64,000 bases of DNA from Dactylonectria macrodidyma. Lineage: Eukaryota > Ascomycota > Sordariomycetes > Hypocreales > Nectriaceae. Below the pieces are notes generated by a model. It was not told where the DNA came from, made no database searches, and saw nothing but the letters and a program-made list of their open reading frames with translations. The translations under genes were made by a program, and so were the position numbers. Of this stretch, positions 23,791-33,525 are shown piece by piece. How positions within the stretch are numbered: the stretch's first letter is position 1; each line of letters opens with the position of its first letter. Location of the stretch: contig JAGMUV010000003.1 of assembly GCA_020744425.1 (NCBI GenBank), positions 4,464,001-4,528,000 on the forward strand, given 5' to 3'.

Positions 23791-25599
23791 CTACCAAACT
23801 CGGAATACCGCCCGCCGTGGCAAGGATCTTGCGTCGTGCATCTTCTTCTTCTCCTTCTCTTCCTCCATGGCTTCATGTTCAGCTGCCTCGGTGTTTTCTG
23901 CAGCTTCTGAAGTGGTTACATGACTTGTTGTCTGAGCCACATGAGACATTGCGACACTCTCATGGGATGTTGCGACACTCTCATGAGCCATCACAACACT
24001 TTCATGAGTGGTTGCAACAGTCTCATGGGTTGTCGCGACACTCTCATGAGCCATATTGCCTGCTCCCACCACCACAGTTACCGTGTGAACGGCGGTGACA
24101 TGAACAGTTTCTTGGGCCTCATGGGCGGTGGTAGTGTGAATGAGGGTGATGATTTTCTCGACCGGCTTTTCAACCACGGATGTGTGGATGACGGTAACCG
24201 GATGCTCCACGACTGCGGTGTGGATGAGAGTAACAATCTTTTCGACGGGCTTCTCGACCACAGATGTGTGGATGACAATTTTCTCAACAGGTTTCTCAAC
24301 GACAGAGGTGTGGATGAGAGTGACGATCTGCTCAATAGGCTTCTCCACTACTGACGTATGAATGACAGTGACGATCTCTTCGACAGGCTTTTCAACCACA
24401 GATGTGTGGATCACTGTCACGATCTTTTCCACGGGTTTCTCCACCACGGAGGTATGAATGACGGTGACGGGGACTTCGACTTCGACTTCCTTGTGTACAA
24501 CAGAAGTCTCGATGACGGTGACGGGCTTCTCAACAGGTTTTTCGACGACCGAGGTTTCAATAACCGTGACGAGTTTCTCGACAGGCTTCTCCACAACAGA
24601 AGTGTGGATCACAGTGGTAGGAACTTCGACTTCTTGGCGAACCACGGATGTCTCGATGACCGTGACTGGCTTCTCGACTGGTTTTTCGACAACCGAAGTA
24701 TGGATGATCGTGGTTGGAACCTCAACTGGCTTCTCAACAACGGAAGTTTGGATCACAGTGACGGGCTTCTCGACCTCTTGCTGGACCACAGACGTTTCGA
24801 TGATTGTGGTCGGAACCTCGACAGGTTTCTCAACGACGGAAGTGTGGATCACAGTGACGGGCTTCTCGACTTCTTGCTGGACCACAGACGTTTCGATGAT
24901 TGTAGTCGGAACCTCGACAGGTTTCTCAACGACGGAAGTGTGGATCACTGTGACCGGCTTCTCGACTTCTTGGTGCACTACCGAAGTCTCGATGACCGTG
25001 ACTGGCTTCTCGACGGGCTTCTCGACAACTGAAGTATGGATCACGGTCACAGGGACCTCGACCTCTTGGTGGACCACTGAGGTCTCGACTTGGTGAACCA
25101 CCGAAGTCTCGATTTCGTGAACCACGGATGTTTCGACTTGATGGACCACAGACGTTTCGACGTCGTGAACCACAGAAGTCTCGACTTCATGAACCACAGA
25201 CGTCTCGTGGACGATGGAGGTCTCGACTTGGTGTACCACCTCGGTTTCGGTATCGTGAACCACAGAAGTCTCAACTTGGTGAACGACCTCGGTTTCGATA
25301 ACTGTGACTGGCTTCTCGACTTCTTTGTGAACCACCTCAGTTTCGATGACCGTGACCGGCTTCTCCTTTTCGACCACTGATGTGTGAATGAGAGTGACTT
25401 GATGTTCGAGGGTTTCCACTACTGTGACGTGTTCTACTTCGACGACGGTGACGTGGACTGTTTTCGGCGGTTCGGTGACGTGTACCGTTATGGTCTCTTT
25501 TTCTCTCTGCTTTTCCTCATTTCGTTTTCCAAGCCACGAGGGAGATGCAGTGGCGAGGCTGGCGATGGCGACCATGCCAAGAGTATTCGATAGCAGCAT
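23791..25599 (-). CDS. Secreted Val/Thr/Glu-rich tandem-repeat protein
   Basis: A 602-residue ORF read from the ATG at 25599, chosen because it begins a clean signal peptide (about residues 1-19, ending ATAS). An in-frame upstream extension reaches 25791 but lacks a signal start. A Kex2-type Lys-Arg (residues 25-26) follows. Most of the chain is 15-17-residue units of the pattern VEKPVTVIETSVVHQE / VEVPTTIIHTSVVEKP, probably alternating beta strands. The tail (VAMSHVAQTTSHVTTSEAAENTEAAEHE) is acidic and Thr/Ser-rich. There is no GPI signal and no cysteine-rich domain. No function is recognised; a cell-surface or matrix role is inferred from secretion and repeats. Because the repeats are periodic, several opposite-strand frames are also open; these are shadows. 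Confidence 0.78.
   Translation of the reverse strand: MLLSNTLGMVAIASLATASPSWLGKRNEEKQREKETITVHVTEPPKTVHVTVVEVEHVTVVETLEHQVTLIHTSVVEKEKPVTVIETEVVHKEVEKPVTVIETEVVHQVETSVVHDTETEVVHQVETSIVHETSVVHEVETSVVHDVETSVVHQVETSVVHEIETSVVHQVETSVVHQEVEVPVTVIHTSVVEKPVEKPVTVIETSVVHQEVEKPVTVIHTSVVEKPVEVPTTIIETSVVQQEVEKPVTVIHTSVVEKPVEVPTTIIETSVVQQEVEKPVTVIQTSVVEKPVEVPTTIIHTSVVEKPVEKPVTVIETSVVRQEVEVPTTVIHTSVVEKPVEKLVTVIETSVVEKPVEKPVTVIETSVVHKEVEVEVPVTVIHTSVVEKPVEKIVTVIHTSVVEKPVEEIVTVIHTSVVEKPIEQIVTLIHTSVVEKPVEKIVIHTSVVEKPVEKIVTLIHTAVVEHPVTVIHTSVVEKPVEKIITLIHTTTAHEAQETVHVTAVHTVTVVVGAGNMAHESVATTHETVATTHESVVMAHESVATSHESVAMSHVAQTTSHVTTSEAAENTEAAEHEAMEEEKEKKKMHDARSLPRRAVFRVW
24180..25330 (-). repeat. Coding tandem repeats (about 45-51 bp units)
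   Basis: DNA-level repeats inside the secreted repeat gene. The phrase encoding TSVVEKPVE or TSVVHQEVE recurs some 25 times with synonymous drift. The copies around 24760-24960 are nearly identical, showing recent duplication. Confidence 0.85.
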
Positions 25600-27756
25600 G
25601 GTGAATAAGGCGAGAGCGTTCGAGTAGAATGGGAGGGACTGGTCGTAGACGGGAAGAGAAGATCGCTCGTTTGGGGAATGAAGGGACTGGGTGGTAGGAG
25701 ACTCGCTCCAGTAGTAGATGAAGGAAAGACTGAGTGTGAAAAAGATTGAAAATGAATATACAGAAACAAAGAGTGGGATACCAGATCGCAATCAGAAACG
25801 AAAAGTGAAGGGAATTATACACAATGGAATCGGTCTAGCACCAGTCTGTCGCGAGACCACGTGAGATGAGAAAAGAAAGACACGAGGAGTAGAGACACTG
25901 GGCCATGATTACATGAAGGGTTGGGTTGAGCAAGAGTTTTTAGGGATGGACGCGAAACCATGGACGCCGCCAACACGGCAATCACGGCGCCGAGTCACTT
26001 GTCATCCCATGATCCGAAACAGGCACAGCCGTGAACTTCAGGTACGGTAAGGGAAACTTGGAACAGTCAGTCGTCTGAAAACGCAGTGGCGTAGGGATAT
26101 TCAGCTCCTGCATGTGCTGGTGAAGTGGGTAGCAGGCTTGGTGGTTTGAGCGCAACACGGAGTGGGCTAACAGAGACGAAGCGAAAACAGGCTTGGCAGC
26201 TGTTAGCGAGACGAGTCCCAAGTTCATGTTCCGAGGGCGCCGGTTGCCAATGGCAGATGCAACGCTGTCAGCTTGCCTGGAACATCGGCTCGGCAGCCAC
26301 CGACATGCACTAAACCAAAACGTCATGGCGATACAGTACAACCTCGTGGGAGGGGCGACGCGATGGACATTCGGATGAAGCATCTGCGCACTTGATTGGG
26401 CCCGTGGGTGAAGCCGTGACGATTAACATGCCGATCAAACCAATAACAACCCCCAACCCCATGTCATCCTGGGGCTTCAACTCTTTGGGTCAACAGCCTC
26501 ATCCACGCTGATAAGCATCATAAGCTTAGCTATAAGGTTGGAGAAAGCATGAAAAATGGCGACCCCTCAAACCGGGGTTCAGAACGTCCTGATACAGGGG
26601 TCTAGCCTGCGCTTGGACGGCGCAGGGTTGGATTGGGAAACCCCGCATGCGGAATGGAGACGAGGATGAAACGCACGCGGGTTAGAAACCAAGTCAATGC
26701 CGACTCAAAAGAGTCAAAGAGTCCAAAAAGCAGCCTTGGCAGGAGGCCGGCAACATGGCGACCCGTAGCTTGGTCGGAGATGGATGCACACCGTCCGGCG
26801 CGGCACGAGGGCATTCCGAGGACAAAGTCGACTGACTTTTTGCGGTGGAAATGGGGGCTTGCCCAGCCACGCATGAAGCCATCGACCAGACTTGAGAGCT
26901 GAGATAACGGGTGAGGTGATGGCCGACTTTTGTACGCCGAGAGGGTTAAGGAGAGAGAGCTCCAGGCACTTTGAGACGCAGACGGAGACGGGGCTGCGTC
27001 AGTGGGTGTGGTCGGTGATCACTTCCATGGAGAGACACCATTCCCCGAGTTGGTTGACATTGCCAAGAAGATGGTAGAGAGAAGTCTGAATCGCAAGCCC
27101 GGAGGTGATGTCATGGGATTTGGGGCTGCTAGATCAGCATTAGTTAGCTTGATTACACGAGGAGATTTATATCGAGGTCCATTTCACCTCTAGTATCCGT
27201 AGTCCTAGCATGGCGAGTCTAGTCCTTGGGATACTGGCCTCGGACTTTGTTTTCTTTATCTTCCCCAAAGAATCCCTGGTCGTTATTCTCTTGGCGCCAA
27301 TTTCTGATGATCATCGAGAGAGCGGCAACCTGGGAGATGCCATCCACTAGGTATGGAGAGCGTTAGCATATCCTCTTCACGCGAGAGTCAGCACAGCCTA
27401 TCACGAAATACGGCAGTCAATGGATCTTATTGTTTGATCAAATAACCAGCGGAATTCTGATGAGCAGACACATTCTCAACTGGGGATTGATATGTTGTGA
27501 AAGCCAATCGTGCTTCTGTCTGGGGCCAACAGCTCAGAGGTTTCCATCCACAGAGGAGTCAGAGGCCTCTGCCGGGTATAACGCCTTCTGCGACCAGTCA
27601 AGGAGAGTAATTGTGGTAGTCCTTATCCAAGCCTGGGATTCTATTTGGATGATTGAAAATAAGCAATTAAAATATTCATCTTGCTCCATCCTACTCCCGC
27701 TAATATAGCAACATCAACGCGCCAACCGTGCATCTCCAGCCCCTCGACCAGTTGCG
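25600..27756. other. 2.2-kb spacer, possible gene remnants
   Basis: Upstream of the repeat gene. No complete gene is supported. A 63-codon plus-strand ORF at 27002-27193 reads like a protein fragment (GVVGDHFHGETPFPELVDIA), but I do not recognise the family and found no linked exons. Overlapping ORFs at 26125-26902 on both strands look like GC-driven shadows. Confidence 0.45.
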
Positions 27757-28769
27757 TCATGGTAGTTCAACCAGACGCCTTCCTTCTCCCAGCTCTGCAG
27801 ACCTGGTGTGATCTGGAAACTTTTGGCTGCCGTACACCTCAGAAGGGGGCTCGCTATAAGCAGTTTCTGGAGGCTTATCATGGCTCGAGTTCGCTCTCGT
27901 GCGCCTACGTCGAAGTAGGAGAAATGCAGCTACTGCGATGAGACCCAGCGCGACAACGCCCACGCCTGCTCCGATTCCAGCTTTTGCGCCGGTGGAAAGA
28001 CCTGAACTGCTGTCCGCTTCCGTATCCGATGTTTGTGTGGCCGCGGCCGAGGTTTGTGAGGATGTTGCGTCGGTAGTCGCGGCTGTCGAGCCTGAAGATG
28101 CCGATGTCGTTTCCGAGGATACCGAGGTCGTTTCTTCTGGGAATAGCCAACCATTTACTTGGATTCCCCAGACCACGCTTGCTTCGGTGAGTGTTTCCGT
28201 TACGGGCAGCCAGGTCTCGCTGTCGGCGTCGGACGTTACGTATGAGATGACTTGTCCTTCTTCGAGGTCAGAGGCGCACTGGTTCGTGTCGCCAGCACTG
28301 GCTGCGAAGCGAAAGCTGTAGGAACTGCGTCGATCGTCAGAATACAGGGACAGGTAAATGCGGCACCGGGTAGATCTTACCTAGGACAGCAAGCAACAAA
28401 CGTCCTGCTCTCGCCGTTGACGACTCGTACTTGTGTACTCGCCGTGGTATAAGCCTCTGGGCAAATCACGGGCCCTATACTCATCTGCGTCTTGGCAACA
28501 TCGACGTTGATGTCGGCGTTCCACCAAGACGTCAGCTGCGGAGGCTGGCAGGTCAAGTCGGTGTCAACAAAGAGCCCGTATCCTGGATCCCAAGCCGCCA
28601 CGGTGTTGGGGACGACCTTCCACCAGTAGTCGCCGCATCCCGAGCTCGATGGCCACGCTGTTGACATTGGCATCCATGACGTGACGAGGCTTCCGTTCTC
28701 CTCGGGAGGGTGGGTCGTCACCTCGTCGGACGTTGAAGCCTCTCCCGATGTTGAAGCAATTTGCGCCAT
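27757..28769 (-). CDS. Single-pass membrane protein with Ser/Thr-rich stalk
   Basis: Two exons, 28769-28381 and 28315-27757, giving 315 residues. The N-terminal ectodomain (about 1-180) has six or so cysteines (SGCGDYWW, LTCQPP, VICPEA, FVACCPS, NQCASD) and no obvious signal peptide. It is followed by a Ser/Thr/Ala-rich stalk (about 190-240), a Gly/Ala/Val/Leu transmembrane helix (about 243-264), an RRRRTR stop-transfer and a short polar cytoplasmic tail. This layout is common to many fungal Mid2/Wsc-like surface proteins, though no WSC domain is present. A sensor or adhesin role is inference. Confidence 0.82.
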
Positions 28770-30000
28770 CGTTTAATCCAAGAGCCGCAGGCGCTTCGAT
28801 CGCGGCAAGAGAAGGCCGATTGAAGGTGGGAATGTCTCACGTTAATGAGGAATTCGTCCTACGGGTTACGTAGTACAGAGAAAGAAGAGGGAAGAGAGAC
28901 GCGGGCCCCAGAGAAATTACTCACAGGCTTTGCCTCGCCCATAGCCCTGCAAGCTGACAGCAGGGAAACCGATCCTACCAGACACGGCTCGTAGGCGCCG
29001 CTCGTTCGAGTCTTACCGCGTACAGCACACAAACGCCTTATCCTTGGTCTTGAGTCAAATTCCTTTCCAATCCCGCAAGGGTTTCGAGACAGGGGTCAAA
29101 TTTGACTCTCGGCGCTTCTGCCTCCTCTGAGCTTAATGTTGGCTCTCGGGGCGAGAGCCGGGGCGAATCATGGCCTGTTGAGATCTTACTCAGCCCCGTC
29201 TCGGCTGCAACGGCGGTTAGGCGCGTAGATGAGGTTAGTCGCGATGGGGCAGCTTGGTCTCGCAACCGACAAAGCCGAGGGAATAAGAGCTTTAGCGAGG
29301 CAGAATCAGTTTGTCTGTGCTCTTGTTTGATCGATAAGATTTCTCCAGGCTGAGTTTATCGACTCGATATCTATCCGCATGCTCTGTTCATCCTGCTGAA
29401 CGTTCTCGTGGTGACATGACCCCTGTTCAGGTACCCGTGGATGAATCTCAACCCTGGTCGCGTAAGCCAAACCCCTGCCCCAGCCATCATAGGTGGAAAT
29501 GCCTCTTGGTTCAGCCCAAAGAAATGACTGTTGCAGTTCATTTTAGCATCCAGGATGAGATATAAGATCTACGGCTGAAAAGGGCAACCATTGTCAGCTT
29601 CGCTTATTAGTAAGTCTATGTTACTTCAGAGGTCATGGTAATATTTCGGCTCCGGTGAGCCTAGAGTCGCAGGTAGCTACCCTAGACCTGGGCGAACTCA
29701 TCCGATGCATCTTATCCATTCCTCTCAATTCTCTTTCATATTGCCTAAACAAAAAACGAAATCATCGAGTTCATGTAGTCTAATAGATAGAGATAGTAGA
29801 CAAAGTGATTCCGCGCTGCTTGTTTTGACAAAATACTTCTTCATAAATTTAGGTCAGGTCAGATGAAACACATAAGTGAGTACATCTCAGGCCAAAAAAA
29901 TTCCCAAAAATCAAACTTTGCCATATCTAAGGTAACAAAAAGGAAAAATAGTTAAAAAAAAAACCAGCTTTCGAGTCCTTATGTGTAAACGCTACGGCTC
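28770..30000. other. Spacer with AT-rich tract
   Basis: No gene is supported in 28770-30000. The stretch 29730-29990 is AT-rich with A-runs and could be the 3' UTR of the exon-like segment that follows on the minus strand. Confidence 0.45.
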
Positions 30001-30170
30001 TCACTTAGTGACAGCGGCAATTCGTTCGGAGATAGCCATCAACTTGGCGGCTGTAGGAAGACCGCGTTGATGGCCGAGGCCCATGGGTAAGGTAGGTAGG
30101 TGCATCGCACCCTCCACTTGATCGCCAACGTTGAGATGGATTCCCATTTGAATGTAACGTTCAAGCTAAC
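30001..30170 (-). pseudogene. Orphan last-exon-like segment of an unidentified gene
   Basis: Reading from an acceptor-like gttag at about 30171 down to TGA near 30006, the minus strand has about 54 uninterrupted codons with strong protein character (LERYIQMGIHLNVGDQVEGA, later LPTAAKLMAISERIAAVTK). Codon use is like that of real exons and it ends in a stop. No upstream exon continuing it was found in 30171-30755, so it is either the relic of a deleted gene or a last exon whose partners I missed. The family was not recognised. Confidence 0.4.
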
Positions 30171-30755
30171 ATGTGAAATTCGTTCTCCATCTAAGTATTA
30201 TCCGCGTATTTTTACGACCATTCTGTTTGTCTCTACAACAGCCCCTTAGAAGCGGGTACGATAGGTTTCACTACGGGCATGCTGAAACTAGGTGCGAGCT
30301 GATGTTTTATCGCTCTACCGTGTTGCGCACGCTATTGTCTGAACTAATACAGAGCTTCATTACTCGTTTCATCGATATTCTATCAATGGTTTTTTTCATT
30401 GGGCCACCATCATTCCTTGTTGGAAATGAAGTTATACTCTGTCTCTCATCACTCGAGCGGTGGAGGTAGCGCCTAAAGCTAGTTCGATACCCCTTGAGGC
30501 GCGATCATGTTTTGTCCACTGCATGCTAGAGAAAGCAGAAATGTTAGAAATGAGATCCAATTGCCACTGCTTTCTCCTTGCAGAACCAAGATCGTGCTGC
30601 ATGATCGTCGTCATCATGTTCAGCTCAGGACCCGTTTGTCAGTCTATGACATCATCAATACGTCTCCGAACGGCGATCGCCACAAAACCCTTAAATGTCA
30701 TGACATTCCTTGTAGGCATGAACTCTTTCTTTATATTTTCATTCTCTTCAATTCA
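30171..30755. other. Promoter region of the 29-residue-repeat gene
   Basis: Contains overlapping short ORFs on both strands without domains. The last 40 bases before the ATG at 30756 are pyrimidine-rich, as in many strongly expressed fungal leaders. Confidence 0.45.
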
Positions 30756-31187
30756 ATGGCACAGCAAGAAGCCACGTACATCATGGCTGAACAAGAACAC
30801 CACGGAACCCACTTCGGGAATCTCGGGGGCAACGACAAGAAGCCGTCTCCCAGCGACCTCGTCGACCAATTGCCCAAAACATCCGGCGCCGAACAAGACG
30901 TTCACGGGTCTCATTTTGGCGGCAAAGCACCTACGGCCGACAGCGTCACCAGCAAACTGCCTAACACCTCTGGCGCAGAACAAGACGTGCACGAGTCGCA
31001 CTTTGGCGGAAAGCTGCCGTCTCTTGGTGGGATACTAGACAAATTGCCCAAGGGATCTGGTGCCGAGCAAGATATTCATGGCTCGCACTTTGGCGACAAA
31101 ACGGGTTCGGAGAGCACCATTGCCGACAAGTTACCCAAGACATCCGGTGCTGAGCAGGATATTCATGCATCACATTTCTCGAAATAG
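30756..31187 (+). CDS. Hydrophilic 29-residue-repeat protein
   Basis: A 143-residue intronless ORF with no signal peptide, no cysteine and no transmembrane segment. It consists almost wholly of tandem 29-residue units with the invariant core GAEQD(V/I)HxSHFG and a KLPxxS end. Three full units are preceded by a diverged one (AEQEHHGTHFGN) and followed by a truncated one ending ASHFSK. The ATG at 30756 is chosen because it directly precedes the first degenerate unit. The composition is acidic, His-rich and probably intrinsically disordered, like stress- or desiccation-associated proteins. I do not recognise a named family, and a metal- or stress-related role is speculation from the His spacing. 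Confidence 0.8.
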   Translation: MAQQEATYIMAEQEHHGTHFGNLGGNDKKPSPSDLVDQLPKTSGAEQDVHGSHFGGKAPTADSVTSKLPNTSGAEQDVHESHFGGKLPSLGGILDKLPKGSGAEQDIHGSHFGDKTGSESTIADKLPKTSGAEQDIHASHFSK

Positions 31188-32240
31188 CCATGGATGGCGA
31201 GCATGTGGGAGGTTTGGTATCGAACAATATGAAATGAATAGACTAAATTAGCTTGGCAATAAACACCCTTATTGCTAGTGATTTCTATCCCGTTGCTATT
31301 ACTCGGCCTCAGGGCCACTGTGACTGACATTGGTCTCAAAACCGTCAACCGTGCTCTATTCGGCCCTCACGAGCTCTATGCTACTACTCTGTTCTCCCTT
31401 CAGAGAGTGTACCATGCGGCCTTGTTCGTGCCCTTGTATCGCGTATTGGCATCGACCCAGCGGACCGACTTGTCAAAATCAGAAGCGTGATCTGTGTCTA
31501 AGTAAGCCAGGCGTTTATATGCAGGGCCTGGTGTTGGGCTCTGACGTAGGCGTGCGACAGTGGCTAGTTCATTGACGTTTGTTTATCTGTGTCACAGTAC
31601 AGATGTGGCCGCGGCACATAAGAAGCCTTGAGTTGCCTAACACGCAGTTAGTATGATTCAGGTAGAGTTACACTGGTGGCTTTACTTATATGAGCTACAA
31701 CTTATTGTAGATGGTCTTCTATGGCCTGTGTCTACTTTCAGCCAACCCGGCGACACGATCTGGGCACGTACCATCGAGCTGCAATTGAGCTATCGCTTCA
31801 CCGGGTCAGGCCCACAACCTGACCCCTCAAACTAGGCTCATAACTTTATCACGCGTTGCGTCATGGTACCTGATTCGGACATGGCGCCAATTGGGTAAAA
31901 AAGCTTTGGTTTCTACATAAAATGCGCAGCGGTACAGAATGGAGCGGCCCCCAATCATGGGGCTGTGCTGACCAGCTGAATGAATGGGGGCTGCAACAGG
32001 TTACAGCGTGCGTTAGCCTAGCTTGCCCAAGGCAGAATTTGAACGCCATGTCTGCGCCTCTGACTTATCTTTTAATCCTTGGGGCACAGTGAAATTGTGG
32101 AGCTTCGGAAAGAGCTGGCAAACATATTATCAGCGCAATTGCCATCCCATGTAAGCACACTGATTACCCATCTTTAGCCTTTTGAACATGGTAAGTATCA
32201 TTCTAGTGAATACAGTAGATGTACAGTACTGACTTTCGCC
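31188..32240. other. Spacer upstream of the amyloid effector gene
   Basis: No gene is supported. Short ORFs at 31272-31575 and 31861-32049 lack domains. It is the boundary between the metabolic-gene region and the NLR/amyloid cluster. Confidence 0.45.
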
Positions 32241-33158
32241 ATGCTGGCATCACAGGCCGACGTCGTAGGCACTGTTTCTGCAGTGACTGGCCTCATCGGC
32301 CAAGCGATTACCCTCGTCCAGCAGATCCAAAGCGCGTGTGCGCGGATTAAAGGAAACTCGAAAACAGTCAAAGACCTCTCTGTTCGGCTCGATTCTATTG
32401 GACGAACCCTGACACTTGTCCAAGAGGAGCCACGACTCCAAGATGCGGCTGTGGAGCAGTCAGTGGAAGCAATCGTTGACATATACAATGAATTGAAGGT
32501 TTTCCTTAATCGCCTCGAAGAGCGACAAAAGAAGAACGCTGTGCAACAGTTTGTGAAAGCGCTGAAGGATGGAGACCAAGATGACGTAACACTTAGTGAA
32601 ATTCTGGCTCGTTTGGCTGATGCTAGAGGCGAACTGATCGTACGGATATGTGCTGTTCATGTTGGGGTTACAGGGAACCTCAACGATGGCTTTGCAGTGG
32701 CTAGGGACGTTGTGTTGGAGATTAATGACAACGTGAGCCGGGTGCTCGGGACTCAACTTGTTCTCGCCGAATGGCTACAGCACAGACAGCTGACCACAAC
32801 CGGTAAGTCTGCGGCAACGTCTGTTTTCATATCTGTTGATTCAAAATACTAATAGGTACATCCAGCCTCACGAATCATTGAGCTAGATGACTCAGACATC
32901 AATGCTTTAGGCCTTGGAGACCAGGAGGCCGAGCAGCAATCGAAAGATCCGATGCACTCGGCTGAAAATCTTAAGTGGGCGCGAAATAAGACTGGCGACG
33001 ACGCAGGAATTGTGGTTGGAAACCTGGGGTTTGAAGCCTCGGAACAGCAGGCACTTCCTCCAGTCAGAGCGACAGTTGAGGACAACGAATTTGGGAAGAA
33101 CTTGCGATTTGTAAGTGGGCATGTCAAAACCTCACAGGATTTCTTTAAGAGAAGATAA
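32241..33158 (+). CDS. HeLo-like/SesA-type effector with two C-terminal HET-s-related amyloid motifs
   Basis: Two exons, 32241-32802 and 32866-33158, giving 284 residues. The acceptor at 32865 is chosen because the nearer one (32855) leads to an immediate stop. Residues 1-187 are almost all alpha-helical, starting DVVGTVSAVTGLIGQAITLV, and contain ERQKKNAVQQFVKAL, typical of fungal NLR-associated helical domains (SesA/HeLo-like), some of which permeabilise membranes. After a polar linker come two amyloid-type repeats: R1 at about 225-243 (ARNKTGDDAGIVVGNLG) and R2 at about 255-274 (ATVEDNEFGKNLRFVSGHV), offset by 33 residues. This matches HET-S architecture: a cell-death domain followed by two motif copies templated by an upstream receptor. 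The receptor gene follows 0.37 kb downstream on the same strand. Toxic activity is inferred, not visible. Confidence 0.85.
32976..33032 (+). other. HRAM amyloid repeat R1 of the effector
   Basis: Encodes about residues 225-243. The G-x-x-x-x-[IV]-[VL]-x-G-N ending resembles the ladder-forming HET-s repeats (V-x-[LI]-G-N) and the receptor motif VILGN. Confidence 0.7.
33066..33125 (+). other. HRAM amyloid repeat R2 of the effector
   Basis: Encodes about residues 255-274. It aligns without gaps to the receptor's first exon: AT(V)EDNEFGKNLRFVSGHV against ST(I)ANSKFGDQNTVILGNV, sharing T, F, G, G and V at fixed spacing, with similar residues between. Confidence 0.75.
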
Positions 33159-33525
33159 GAACGTGTAATACTGTAAGACTCTAGTCTTATCAATGATGTC
33201 TTGCTTGGTCCCTCATTACCTACCCAGACTGAGGGATTTCCTCGTTATTGAGCTGCTGCCACCTTCCTGCATTAGGCAATCAGTGTGACTGGCATCCTCC
33301 GTGTGACAGTCGAGTAGGTCACGGGATCCAAATGCCAAGATCTCAGCCGCAATCACATTGGGCCCCCAGCTTCTGCATTGTCTTCGTCCCTCTCTTTCCC
33401 TCTAACGACGCCCTCAATGCGATTATTGCTGTAGCACAACTTCATCCCAAAGGAGAGGACAAGATTCTTACTCGGAGCCATCTTTCTCATTGGATGTTCT
33501 TCAGCGTAGGTGACACGTCGACACC
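33159..33525. other. Promoter region between effector and NLR
   Basis: A 367-base spacer in the head-to-tail effector-receptor pair. It contains no ORF of note. The small distance fits the paired inheritance usual for amyloid-signalling partners. Confidence 0.5.

Noticed and set aside
24358..25096. Long plus-strand ORFs (about 210-225 codons) across the repeat gene
   Set aside because: They are antisense and frame shadows created by the periodic coding repeats. The minus-strand frame has a signal peptide and a full-length ORF.
24180..25330. Regularly spaced repeats considered as a CRISPR array
   Set aside because: The units are contiguous coding repeats with no unique spacers, in a eukaryotic genome.
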